NCBI RefSeq assembly: GCF_029784135.1
Contig: NC_073745.1
Span: 240,466,191-240,530,190, forward strand
Source of the DNA: Toxorhynchites rutilus septentrionalis
Taxonomy: Eukaryota > Arthropoda > Insecta > Diptera > Culicidae
Length of the DNA: 64,000 nucleotides
Reading direction: 5' to 3'
Shown: positions 23,041 through 32,915 of the stretch, in pieces
Layout of the letters: each line of letters opens with the position of its first letter
Position numbering within the stretch: the first letter of the stretch is position 1
The notes under the pieces: model-generated
Database searches by the model: none
What the model was told of the DNA's origin: nothing
Seen by the model: only the letters and a program-made list of their open reading frames with translations
Program-made: the position numbers and the translations under genes

Positions 23041-24169
23041 TTAGGCTGTCAAAAAAGTCCTGCGGTATTTTTTTTGAATTTTCATTTGTTCATAAAATTA
23101 GTTACAATCATCTGTTTTAAGTCAAATATGCGCCGTTTTGTTCGATGACTTGTTCCCAACGAGATGCCAACTTCATAATACCCCTGTTATAGAAGCTCGC
23201 TTCCTTATTGGCAAAAAACTCTGATAGCCAATTTTCACAGGCCTCATTTGTGGCTAGCTTCTGACTACCTAGCTCGTTCGCCATGGACAAAAACAGGTGG
23301 TAGTCACTTGGTGCAAGGTCCGGACTATACGGCGGATGCAAAAGAACCTCCCATCCGAGCTCCCGGAGCTTCTGGCGCGTCCCCAAAGAAGTGTGTGGCC
23401 TGGCGTTGTCCTGATGGAAGACAATGCGGCCTCTGTTTATCAAAGATGACCTCTTCTTCATGAGTGCTACCTTCAAGCGGTCCAGTTGTTGGCAGTACAG
23501 GTCCGAATTGAGCGTTTGGCCATAGGGAAGCAGCTCAGTAGATTATTCCTTTACAATCCCACCAAACACACAGCAGAACCTTCCTGGCCGTTAATGAGGG
23601 CTTGGCCACCGTCTGAGCTGCTTCAGCGGGCTTCGACCACGACCGTTTGCGCTTCACGTTGTCGTAAGTGACCCACTTTTCATCGCCAGTCACCATCCGC
23701 TTCAGAAACGGGTCGATTTTGTTGCGATTCACATGCGTCGATACGGTCAAAGATGTTTTTTTACGTCAACGTGTGTGGCACCCATACGTCGAGCTTCTTT
23801 GTGAATCCAAGCTTCTTCAAATAGTTAATAACGGTTTGATGACTTATCCCCAGCTCTTGGCCGATGCTACGGCTGTGGAAATGGAGACTGTATCGGGTCC
23901 ATAAACTGCACAAATTTTATTGGCAGCTTAAGATGCATTTTTGCCTTTGTCATAGTAGTACTGTAAAATATGTCGGATTTTCTCTTTATTTTGCTCCATA
24001 TTTGCGACACTATAACTCACGAACGACTTAACCAAACAAAACACTGTCAAGGACTATAAAATACCTTTCCAACAAGCTATAGTATGACTCGATACAATGA
24101 ATACAACTAGAACTACGCGCTTACAACGACACCTCGCGGAAATACCGCAGGACTTTTTTGACAGCCTAA
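23041..24169 (-). mobile_element. mariner element (D,D34D), copy 1, internally deleted
   Basis: Inverted termini TTAGGCTGTCAAAAAAGTCC and its complement are flanked by TA (23,039-23,040 and 24,170-24,171). The minus-strand transposase is broken into pieces. The C-terminal piece (23,117-23,476) keeps FHQDNARPHTS and YSPDLAPSDYHLF with 34 residues between the two Asp. The piece at 23,535-23,750 keeps VTGDEKWVTYD. About 150 bp of the N-terminal DNA-binding region is missing near 23,878 compared with 60,082-61,361. This copy retains the expected ATG (at 24,000). It cannot encode active transposase but has both ends. Confidence 0.92.
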
Positions 24170-24171
24170 TA

Positions 24172-25100
24172 TTTTGGGAATAATAGCATTTATTATAGTG
24201 GAATTATTACATTAATGATTAAATAGATTTCCATACGCATTAGAACAAATGAGATGGAAAAGCACGATTTTTTGTTTCAGCAACTTTAACCCACCATTTC
24301 ATACAGTTGCCATTACTGAGCTTATTCTGCAGCCAACGATTTCACATATTTTCAAACTCTAAGAGATATTGGTAGGAAGATGTGCAATTAATCAAAGTTG
24401 CATCGAAAGAAAGATGCGCTGCCTGAGCCAAGAATTGTCTAGTGTAATTGTGCCTCACGAGCACTCCGAGAGAAATCTGGATATTCAAGGATGGTCGCTA
24501 GGAATTTGTTATTAAAACAAGTTTTCAATGCGAAAAAAACCAAAACAAAGGACTGTAGTATTTCCCTAGGATCTTCGAAATAAACAGGAACTCAGTAGAA
24601 CGCATCTGGTCACATTACTAGTTAGAACACGAATGAATCTTTTATTGACGAATCCCCTGTAGCTTACATATACGCATATAGCCTACGATTCTCGAAGCTC
24701 GATACCAAGGTATATATACATAAGAGAGGTATTACATTTAGCAAGGGTACGATACTACAAGGACATCTTTCTTTTTTTCTTTAATTGTTTTTTCTTGTTT
24801 TTTTATCATTATAAAAACACAAAAAAATGAGACTAATTTAAAATTGAATATAGACACAATGCAATTATTTCTTTTTTTCCAATTAAAATATATGCAAGAA
24901 TGTCCACGTGGACAACAGGGGAGGGGTATAGTCAATGTACACGCTTGTCCACGGAGGGGGAGGGGGAGTAAAATGGATGTAAAATGATACATTTCTCACC
25001 TTTTCAGCTTAGAAAGAATATTTAGAACCGGGAAATTTGTTGAAAAATTCATATTTTCCTAAAAAATTCAAACGAATTTCAAAGTAAATCGTCCTTCTAC
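24172..25100. other. intergenic DNA with a GTCCACGTGGACA repeat at 24,897-24,985
   Basis: Only the short repeat (TGTCCACGTGGACAACAGGGG ... TTGTCCACGGAGGGGGAG) is recognised. Confidence 0.45.
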
Positions 25101-25169
25101 TCGCTACGCCATCTGGTTGTAAATCTAACTTAGATTCGTCAGTAATATACCTGTTATTTTAATTACCTT

Positions 25170-25318
25170 GAACGCGAATAGCCATCATGTTGCTGTCAAA
25201 ACATCGCATGTTTCTTTTCACAGTCTTCAGCATCTCTCAGTGTCAGCTGTATGTGTTTCTGATTTATGCAATAATCGAATTCTCCAGATAAATAGCGGTT
25301 GGAAGCAGAGCTACAGCT
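25170..25318 (+). promoter_or_regulatory. l(2)tid: l(2)tid promoter/5' leader region
   Basis: CTCTCAGTGTCAG near 25,234 is a plausible insect initiator (TCAGT) upstream of the first ATG at 25,319. No TATA box is evident, as expected for a housekeeping gene. Inferred from position only. Confidence 0.3.
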
Positions 25319-28300
25319 ATGCACACACGAGGCTTACTGCAGCAGAGCCTGAAAATTTTCGCCGGTCGTAAAATTTTAATCGTTCCAACCGCGAGACAAA
25401 ACAGTTCCATCGGCAATGGTTGTGGTTTCTGTCGCAATTTCTCGGTGCAAGCAGCCTGTGACGGCCGATTGAACACTGCGGCAGGGCTTCTTGTCGATAA
25501 GCAGCAAAACAAATGTAAGGATTTGTGGAATATTGCATCCGCGTTACATCATGATTACACATTGCTCCTGACTCTAACGTGATTTGATTACTTCCCTGTT
25601 AAGGTAAAATCGTTCAGATCAGACCAATCAGCACATCAAATGTGTTGCTGAAAAAGGATTATTACGGCATTCTTGGCGTCGCAAAGAATGCATCTGCGAA
25701 GGAAATCAAAAAGTCGTACTATCAGCTGGCGAAGAAGTATCATCCGGATACGAACAAAAATGATCCCGACGCTAGTAAAAAGTTTCAAGAAGTTTCCGAA
25801 GCGTACGAGGTGAGTTATTGGTTATTGGATGGGAATTACGTAATGGTTTATGTGATTGCTTTACTGCTAATGCCGGCACGCTGTTCGATGGATTATTTTA
25901 TAAACTAACCTATTTACAGATTTTGAGCGATGAAACCAAACGACGCGAGTACGATACTTACGGCCAGACATCGGAGCAGATGGGTCGCGCTGGGATGGGT
26001 GGCCATGGTGCGCAAGGCTTCTCGCAAAATTGGCAGTTCCGTAGTACGATCGATCCCGAGGAACTTTTCAGGAAAATTTTCGGAGATGGTGGATTCAAGA
26101 GCGGCTTCGATGATTTTTCCGACTCCCGTTATGGTTTCGGAGGTGCCCAGGAAGTGATGATGAATCTTACCTTTGCCCAGGCGGCACGAGGTGTCAACAA
26201 GGACATCAATGTGAACGTGGTCGATACGTGTCCAAAGTGTACCGGATCGCGCTGCGAACCGGGTACGAAACCGGGCAAGTGTCAGTACTGTAACGGGACG
26301 GGAATGGAAACGATATCGACGGGACCGTTTGTAATGCGATCGACGTGTCGCTACTGTCAGGGCACGAGAATGTATATCAAATATCCTTGTTTAGAGTGCG
26401 GTGGGAAGGGACAAACTGTGCAGAGAAAGAAAGTGACCGTTCCTGTGCCACCGGGTGTTGAAGATGGCCAGACGGTACGGATGAGCGTAGGGAGCAAGGA
26501 GTTGTTTATCACATTCAAGTAAGTGACAGTTTATCTAACGGGAAGATTTCATTTACATTTGGTTTTTTTCAGTGTGGAGAAAAGTCGTTACTTCCGTCGG
26601 GATGGTGCGGATGTTCATACGGAGGCTAACATCTCCCTTTCCCAGGCACTGCTCGGAGGCACGATACGGGTGCAGGGCGTTTACGAAGATCAGACAATCC
26701 AAATCGTCCCGAGTACTTCTTCGCACACCCGTATTACCCTCAAAGGAAAGGGGTTGAAACGAGTCAACAGTTATGGCACCGGTGATCACTACGTGCATCT
26801 CAAAATTCAAATCCCGACCAAGCTGAGCGATAAACAGAAAGCGCTAATACAGGTAAACGAAACAATATGTCCACTAATATCCTAATTCAAGCGTAACGCA
26901 TTCGTTTGTTCTCGCACTCTGTCCAGGCCTACGCCGAGCTGGAGGAAGACACCCCTGGTCAAATTATGGGAGTTACGTACAAAACTGACGGTAAGTATTC
27001 TTCGACCACGGGATCAACTTCATCGGGTAGCTCGTCTTCCGCTTCGTGGTCATCCAATTCTTCATCCTCTTCGTCTCGTTCCCATACAACCCCAGACGAG
27101 CCGCCACTGTCCGAAAAGTACACCCAAGGTGCCCGGGAGGATGAATTCAAGGCCTACGAGTCACATGATCGTGAGATCCCTGACCCTAGTAAGGACATTG
27201 GTTCCCGGTTCTATTTCTTCTTAGGCATCACCCTGGTGTTCGCTTGGTACATTTACTATAGCTACTCGCAAATTCCACAGCAACTCGAGATGGAGCGGGA
27301 TGCTGCACTGGAACGGCAGCGACGGGCTGCCGCCAGCGTTCCGCACCGGCCCGAGCAAAGTCCGTTCGATGAAGCTTAGTTCGTTTGAAATTGTTACCGC
27401 ATAAAGTTCATCGCGAGATTTTCTTCTGAGAGAAGATAAAGTTCGTTGCAATGATTGTTAAGTTGGTTTTAAGTGCAAAACGAATTGTTTCCCACTGATG
27501 TATGTATTTTTCAAACCTAGAAAACATTCGAACAATTTTTGACTAAAATAAAATTGAAACAATGCTATCGTGCATTTAAAACACTTAACAATCGTTGTTT
27601 TATTTTCGCTCATCTAAAGCCCTTAGTGTTCTTTTAGAACTGATGAAGAATCGATCATTTGTAGATCGATGAGTGTGTTCTGAAATTGATTCGAAACTTT
27701 CGTCACTGCCAGTCGGAAGGCATTTCAAACCATGTCCAAATTTGTTCCTTGATATAAGGAAAATATGTTTCAAGTTTAACTTTACAACAAGTTAAACTTG
27801 CTGTACAAATTCCCTTTATTCTTCTGTACTGTTTTGTCGTCTATTCCATCATCATCACGAAAGTCTTTTAAACAATGCGAAGTTGTTCAAATGAGCATTA
27901 CATTTCAGATTTGAAAATGTTTGCCGAGGATCGCAAATTTAAGCGTATCCAATAAAGTTTTTGTGGCAATTTCTGCCAATCATTGTCATCTTCAAAACGA
28001 AGTAAATGTGCAATATTCCCTTGCACAATTCCCCCCTTTTAATGATCGAATTCTCCACTAGGGGGAATTGCCTACCGGTTGAAAATCACTGCTCTAGGCA
28101 AATGTTCCTCTTCGTTCTTCTTCTTTTCCTTTGTTCACGGAGACTCTAAAACCCCTAATTTCCCCTTCTTCTTCTTTTTGGCTTTAAGAGGGTTTAAACT
28201 TTTCAGTTCATTCGCCTCTAGCTAAATTTCCCCTTCGTTTCTCGTCGATAAGTTGCTCGTTATTGACAGCTCTGTTCGAGAAAGCACACAAATGGTTTGA

Positions 28301-28532
28301 ACAAATGTATGGGAGAATTGGAAAGCTACCAATTTTCATCAGATGATCATCACGGCTTGCTTATATTGGATGGTTTTCATTTATTTTTTTTAAAAATATA
28401 TTTACAGGGAGTAAAGCATGCTACAGCGAACCACAGGATCTGACGGACATTGTGCGAGAAGCCATCAAGGAACGCAAAAAACTGCAGACCAAAAGTGATG
28501 ACGAGGAGAAAAAGGAACGAAGTGCGAATTAG
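25319..28532 (+). CDS. l(2)tid: mitochondrial DnaJ/Hsp40 co-chaperone Tid (DNAJA3 family), six exons
   Basis: Stimulates mitochondrial Hsp70 through its J domain; loss of the fly homologue causes imaginal-disc overgrowth. Exons: 25,319-25,514; 25,604-25,809; 25,920-26,518; 26,573-26,852; 26,927-26,990; 28,408-28,532. All junctions are GT-AG and phase-compatible, and the total is 489 residues. The N-terminus is basic and hydroxylated, fitting a mitochondrial presequence. The J domain starts at KKDYYGILG and holds the HPD motif in KKYHPDTN. The cysteine-rich zinc domain has four CxxCxGx(G/R) repeats ([32 protein letters not shown]); two end in Arg instead of Gly. The C-terminal substrate-binding domain contains [11 protein letters not shown] and [10 protein letters not shown]. 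The last exon encodes a charged tail ([14 protein letters not shown]) ending in TAG. Exon 5 can also be left unspliced (see next entry). Confidence 0.93.
26927..27379 (+). CDS. l(2)tid: alternative 3' terminal exon of Tid: Ser-rich linker plus membrane segment
   Basis: If the GTAAGT donor at 26,991 is not used, exon 5 stays open for another 129 codons to a TAG at 27,377-27,379, giving a protein of about 577 residues. The added tail has a Ser-rich stretch, an acidic/charged segment ([12 protein letters not shown]), one hydrophobic helix ([17 protein letters not shown]) and an Arg/Glu-rich end. Codon use and third-position GC resemble the upstream exons rather than intron. An AATAAA at 27,547-27,552 could end this shorter transcript. 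The helix would make a matrix chaperone membrane-anchored. The alternative is a normally spliced intron that is open by chance, which is unlikely over 129 codons. Confidence 0.65.
   Translation, partial: AYAELEEDTPGQIMGVTYKTDGKYSSTTGSTSSGSSSSASWSSNSSSSSSRSHTTPDEPPLSEKYTQGAREDEFKAYESHDREIPDPSKDIGSRFYFFLGITLVFAWYIYYSYSQIPQQLEMERDAALERQRRAAASVPHRPEQSPFDEA
27547..27552 (+). terminator. polyadenylation signal AATAAA for the read-through Tid isoform
   Basis: It lies 168 bp after the TAG at 27,379, inside the intron of the spliced isoform. Confidence 0.5.
28195..28345. repeat. family A fragment in the last Tid intron
   Basis: TTCATTCGCCTCTAGC, GTTATTGACAGCTCTGTTCG and ACAAATGTATGGGA match 59,045-59,125 and, inverted, 16,990-17,065. 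It lacks the ACGTAG terminus. Confidence 0.65.
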
Positions 28533-28680
28533 AACAATATAATAGGCTAGAATACAATACAATACCATACTCCCTAATTATTGAGATGTTCCAATTTGGG
28601 GAAATACTAAGGGTGGTAAACATAGCGCGCGGGCTTTCCACAAAATAAGGTAAAGTCAAGTGATATGTAGAAATTTCCGT

Positions 28681-28731
28681 TTTAATGATAATCTAATTGT
28701 TCGCCTGTAACAAAACAATATTCAAAATAAA
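28681..28731. terminator. interlocked polyadenylation signals of Tid (+) and XPA (-)
   Basis: AATAAA on the + strand at 28,726-28,731 would end Tid just before the XPA stop. ATTAAA on the - strand (TTTAAT at 28,681-28,686) lies 66 bp after the XPA stop. If both are used, the two 3' UTRs overlap in antisense by tens of bases. Confidence 0.5.
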
Positions 28732-28751
28732 AAGTAAAAATACTGCATCCA

Positions 28752-29564
28752 TCACATTTTCTCGTATGTTTCCTTGTGTCCACAGGACTCGCAGCTGCGG
28801 GTGTAAGTGTCTTCCTCCTCGTTATGCACCTCGTTTTCACTCCAGCTGTGCACGTGAGACTGCGATGTTTTATCGTACAAACTGCTCCGAACATCCATCC
28901 TAAGCTCCTTGAGCCTTTTATTATACTTCTTCACTTTGGCCACTTCCCGCTTCGTATCCCTCTGCTCTTTTTCCTGTATAAGATTTTCCTCGGAGCCCCA
29001 CACTTCCAAAGCTCGCTGTTCGATTTGAAGGTGCAAATAAAGTTTCATCTCACCCCAGCGGACATTGTGAGGATTCTTGCGACTGATGTACTTCAAAATA
29101 GGCTCTCGCTTGTCCAAATCGCAATCCTTTAGCAAGTACTCCTGCTTGGCTTCCGTCCTCGTTATCAACGAGTGCTTCCCGTCGGAATCTCGACAAGCGT
29201 CGCATGCTTTGTACTCAAACGTGTTCAACAGATACGAATCAGCAAACTTGTCTCCGCACTCGACGCAATCATCGAACTCGATCGGCAGAGGAACGGAATC
29301 TATTTCCACTTCCTTCTCATCAATGGGTATCTCCTCTTTGCTCGGATCAACACAGGTGCGCTGCTCGATGAGGAAACCTCCTCCGCTGTCGATGTACTTT
29401 GTTCCGGACACTTTGATGACATTGTTGATGGCGACGGCGGTTTCCGGTGGGCGTTGTTTATCTTTGTACGGATGGGCGGTAAGTCTCGCCTGGCGGAGAC
29501 TGATGGCTCGCTGGCGGTTCGCATTGATGCGTTCTCGATCCGCTTCGGACAATTCTTCGCTCAT
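28752..29564 (-). CDS. Xpac: XPA nucleotide-excision-repair scaffold protein
   Basis: Verifies DNA damage and holds RPA, TFIIH and ERCC1-XPF together during nucleotide excision repair in the nucleus. The 270-residue frame is intronless; insect and vertebrate XPA are of similar length. The zinc finger is CVEC-x17-CDAC at about residues 99-123. The DNA-binding domain follows with TRTEAKQEYLLKDCDL, EPILKYISRKNPHN and WGEMKLYLHLQIEQRA, which are hallmark XPA segments. The C-terminus has a second Cys/His cluster (HSWSENEVH ... CESCGHKETYEKM), the region that contacts TFIIH in the family. The ATG at 29,564 is the first in frame and is followed by an acidic helix (SEELSEADRERI). It converges on the Tid gene. 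Confidence 0.95.
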   Translation of the reverse strand: MSEELSEADRERINANRQRAISLRQARLTAHPYKDKQRPPETAVAINNVIKVSGTKYIDSGGGFLIEQRTCVDPSKEEIPIDEKEVEIDSVPLPIEFDDCVECGDKFADSYLLNTFEYKACDACRDSDGKHSLITRTEAKQEYLLKDCDLDKREPILKYISRKNPHNVRWGEMKLYLHLQIEQRALEVWGSEENLIQEKEQRDTKREVAKVKKYNKRLKELRMDVRSSLYDKTSQSHVHSWSENEVHNEEEDTYTRSCESCGHKETYEKM

Positions 29565-29660
29565 GATTTAAACTATAAATTTAGCTGTTATGAAGCATGC
29601 AATACATGGAAACACAAGAACAATTCGGCGAAACGTATTTTGCATGGGTTCTACTGTTGA

Positions 29661-30925
29661 GAGATAATTGATTTTTGCTCAAACTCAGGAAGGGGTGCCA
29701 GGCGTTTTTTATTCCAATTCGCATCTTTCAAGGGACAGTGTCGTCACCTACAGTAGTTTGAAGCAAGGTGAATATAAAGCATGTATTATTACACCTAGGT
29801 GGCGCTGCGGTGGAAGTGATGAAGGTTTTAACCCTTTGCGGTCGTTTGTCTGCTCCCAGCTACCATACCATTTTTACTGTTTCGGTCGTTGCAGACAAAA
29901 GCCTTAAGCGCTCTTAAAATCTAATAAAAAAACTGTTTCGATCATTTGTCTGCTCTCAGCCACCACAGCAAGGAATTCTACTAATCTTATACTTTCTGCA
30001 ACAATGTATTAGTTTATACTGTTTCTAAATAAATTTCTAAATAAACTTTTTCACGAATCAGAACGGTGCTGCTATGAATAATAAATAACGGTACTCTGTA
30101 TGAACAAAAGCTGTCACTCATGCTTTAGGAAAAGCCTCATGGAAAACTTAGTTTTTTGCGACACTGTAAAGATGTAAAGAGCATTGTTCTGTGTGTTCAA
30201 ACAGGAAGGCGAAAGACGGAAGGCGCCAAATTAATTAAATATTTTTGTGACACATGCGAAAACCAGGACTGCATTTTGGGGTCTGTTTCGAAAGATATCA
30301 AACGAAGGAGAATTATAGTATATATTTTATAAACAAATATAAACAAACGAATAAATATAAACACATTTTTAGTAAATACCTGAGAGAGAGGGGCCAGCTG
30401 AATGACGCATAGTTTGTTTTCTTCTCATTCTTTTTACGCTTTCCCATCAAGAAAATTCAATTCGTACAATTTCAATCAAGCAAGTTGTTGTCATTCATTT
30501 ATGAGAAAAGTATTCAAACTTGATGTGAATCTTTGTTTGTGAGAACATTTGTGTGTTTTTTTTATCCCCGATTTTATTTTTGACGCAGAACTACGTCTAA
30601 CAGGAATATCAGGAAACACTGGTCATGTAGGAAATAATGAAAGCTGTACCAGGTCAGCCCTCATCATGGCTTCCAGCAGCGTACTCGAACAAGTTTTTTT
30701 TTTACTTCTGAAAATTTCGATAGAGCTGCTCTGAAGAATTATTTCGATGATTTCTAAAAGAATATTTGAAATAATAAGCAAACTGATTTTTGTGATTTGT
30801 TACCGGTGGAGATCTTGTGTGAATTTATGGGTGTTTTGGACTCATTTGTGACTTTTCCAATCTTTCATTCAGTTTTCGCGAATTCTTTTATTGTTTCCAA
30901 GTCAAAAGTCAAGCTGGACGCGAAG
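29661..30925. other. intergenic DNA upstream of XPA, nothing recognised except one ACGTAG motif
   Basis: TGACGCAGAACTACGTC at 30,581 is a single diverged copy of the family A/B/C subterminal palindrome. No coding stretch is supported. Confidence 0.4.
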
Positions 30926-30963
30926 AACCCAGCAAACATTAAATCGCATAACAAGCGTATATA

Positions 30964-31267
30964 CGTTATGAAAAGTCCCTCCCACACATTCATTTGAGCC
31001 CATAGTAAGAACATGCAACCGAGCCTGGCCCATTGCACGCGCGCCAGATTAACGATGATGCGCGCGAGAATTCGCCAGAAAGGAAAACAAGGTATCACCT
31101 TGCATAAGTACCAAGCCACCGGGATGAACGCAGACTCAGCAGTCTGTAGTCTTTATAATGGGTTCGATGCTGAAATATAAGTTAGTTCTAAGTATGATGT
31201 TATAGCGATAAGTGAAATCGTGAATAAATTTATTTTTTATGCTTTCCCGTACGGAAGCTACATAACT
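30964..31267 (+). repeat. 5' LTR of the errantivirus
   Basis: 304 bp starting CGTTATGAAAAG and ending GCTACATAACT, with internal inverted ends GTTATG/CATAAC. It differs from the 3' LTR at one position (G at about 31,172). The flanking TATA target duplication, typical of errantiviruses, is TATA near 30,960 and at 38,253-38,256; the exact first base is ambiguous by one or two. CTTTATAATGGG near 31,151 and a TGAATAAATTT signal near 31,222 could be promoter and polyadenylation elements. Confidence 0.93.
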
Positions 31268-31276
31268 GGCGCAGTC
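31267..31276 (+). other. primer-binding site, tRNA-Ser type
   Basis: TGGCGCAGTC directly follows the 5' LTR. This is the tRNA-Ser complement used by 17.6/297-type errantiviruses. Confidence 0.8.
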
Positions 31277-31716
31277 ATAGTGAAGTGGAAGTAAAGTGCA
31301 GTAAAGTGCACGACCGAGCAACGTTTATTGGAAACATCTGGACTACCGGGAAACCACCGGTGAGGGAATATCACCGATTAGCGTAGCCCAGAAGCGAGGA
31401 ACTACCATCGAACCTAATCATCAACTTAGAAACTCCAGGAGATGATCACCATCATCCTCTTGTAAGTATTTTTTTTTTATTTCTTCCTAAGTGAGTGTTG
31501 AAGTGAAAAAAGTAACATAACTCTCGCAACAAAAATCAGCTGCCCCGTAAGCAAAAGTAAAGCACGGAGGCAAGCGGCACAAAATACAACGTTCAGCAAT
31601 TTTAAAAGCGAGCGAAACTAACAGCCACAAACCGCGAGGTGCAGTGCAGTGTGAGCGAATATCATAGCAGTGCATTCTTGTGTGTGCAAATTATAAGCAA
31701 GATTATCATTGGTAAA

Positions 31717-32915
31717 ATGGATCAACGCGAATTTATGATTTCACCCGACCTTATGCCAGCACCAGTGCTGGACGGGAGAATAATTATTGAACAAGAACCT
31801 CAGGAGAACCCACAACAAGTCACAGTTGAAAGTTTGTTGGGTCATATAAAAACATTAACGAGCAATCAAAACGCTTTGATTGACGAACTCCATAGATTGC
31901 GATCGAAATCAGAAGATCCCTTCTTACAGTTCCGAACACCAGACCCGATTAAAAATCTGGCCACTTTTGCGGGTAACAAAAAAGAAACACATGCTTGGTT
32001 AGAAGATGCGGAGAATACACTCGCACTCTTCCAGTCATACAAAAATGAACCCATTTACAGCCAATTAGTGAGAGCTGTTAAAAATAAAATTATTGGCGAT
32101 GCCAAAGAAATATTAATAGCGGCTGGCAACCCAAATCAGTGGGAACAAATCAAAGAAATAATCCTATATTCTTATGGGGACAGAAGAGATCTTACATCTC
32201 ATATTCAATCCCTTTTCTATGTTAACCAGGGAAAGAAGACTCTAACTGAGTTTTACAACCAAGTTAAGAAAATTGATACGTCAATTAAGGCGACAGCAGC
32301 TTTGATGGACGACTACAAATCATCCACTAAAGCTATAAATAGTTTAATAAGTCTTATGGCTTTAACAAGATTCATCGACGGGCTAAATGACGAGCTATCA
32401 ATGCACGTTAGGAGTTATAGACCGCAATCCCTTGAGGACGCTTACTCCATAACTATGCAATATTCTAATGCAGCATATAGACAAAGACTCAACAAACAAA
32501 CAATAGATCAAAAGACGACCAAAGCAAAAATTTTAGACCATCCGATAGCACCAACAAAAATTCCAACTTGAACCTCAACCCGTTCAATCAAAAACCAAAC
32601 AATTTCAACAACGGTGGATCTTCGAATACGAAACCATCCTATCCAATTGCAAAGTCAAATGGGTCCGGTATATTTAAGAATAGAGAGCCGCTACCAGACG
32701 ACGATGTTTCCATGAGAACAGCAAAATCTCGGACGGAGGTTAACAACCACGAAACTGGGCAAAGACAAAAAAGGGACGACGGCAAAAATTGTGGGGATGA
32801 ACACGACACCCCCCAACAGCTCGAAGAGTCAATCTTAAACTCGGAAGACGACGATTATTTTGTCGACGAGGAGCTAAATTTTCACGTGGTAGAACAAGCA
32901 CAAAGAAAAATATGA
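31717..32915 (+). pseudogene. gag: errantivirus Gag, one frameshift
   Basis: The first frame (31,717-32,571, 284 residues, ATG at 31,717) holds the capsid-like helical region (PIKNLATFAG, ETHAWLEDAENTL, LMALTRFIDGLNDELSMHV). It stops at TGA 32,569-32,571. The tail continues in another frame to 32,915 (NLNPFNQKPNNF ... NFHVVEQAQRKI), an Asn-rich and acidic end usual for this group, which has no zinc knuckle. The break near 32,565 would truncate Gag. The second frame's stop overlaps the Pol ATG as ATGA at 32,912, as expected for programmed frameshift expression of Pol. Confidence 0.8.

Noticed and set aside
25818..26157. Frames starting inside the Tid intron or antisense to its exons
   Set aside because: They begin in intron sequence or run through exons in the wrong frame; the spliced model explains the region.
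29077..29660. Long plus-strand frames of 118-164 codons across the XPA gene
   Set aside because: Antisense shadows of the XPA coding frame.
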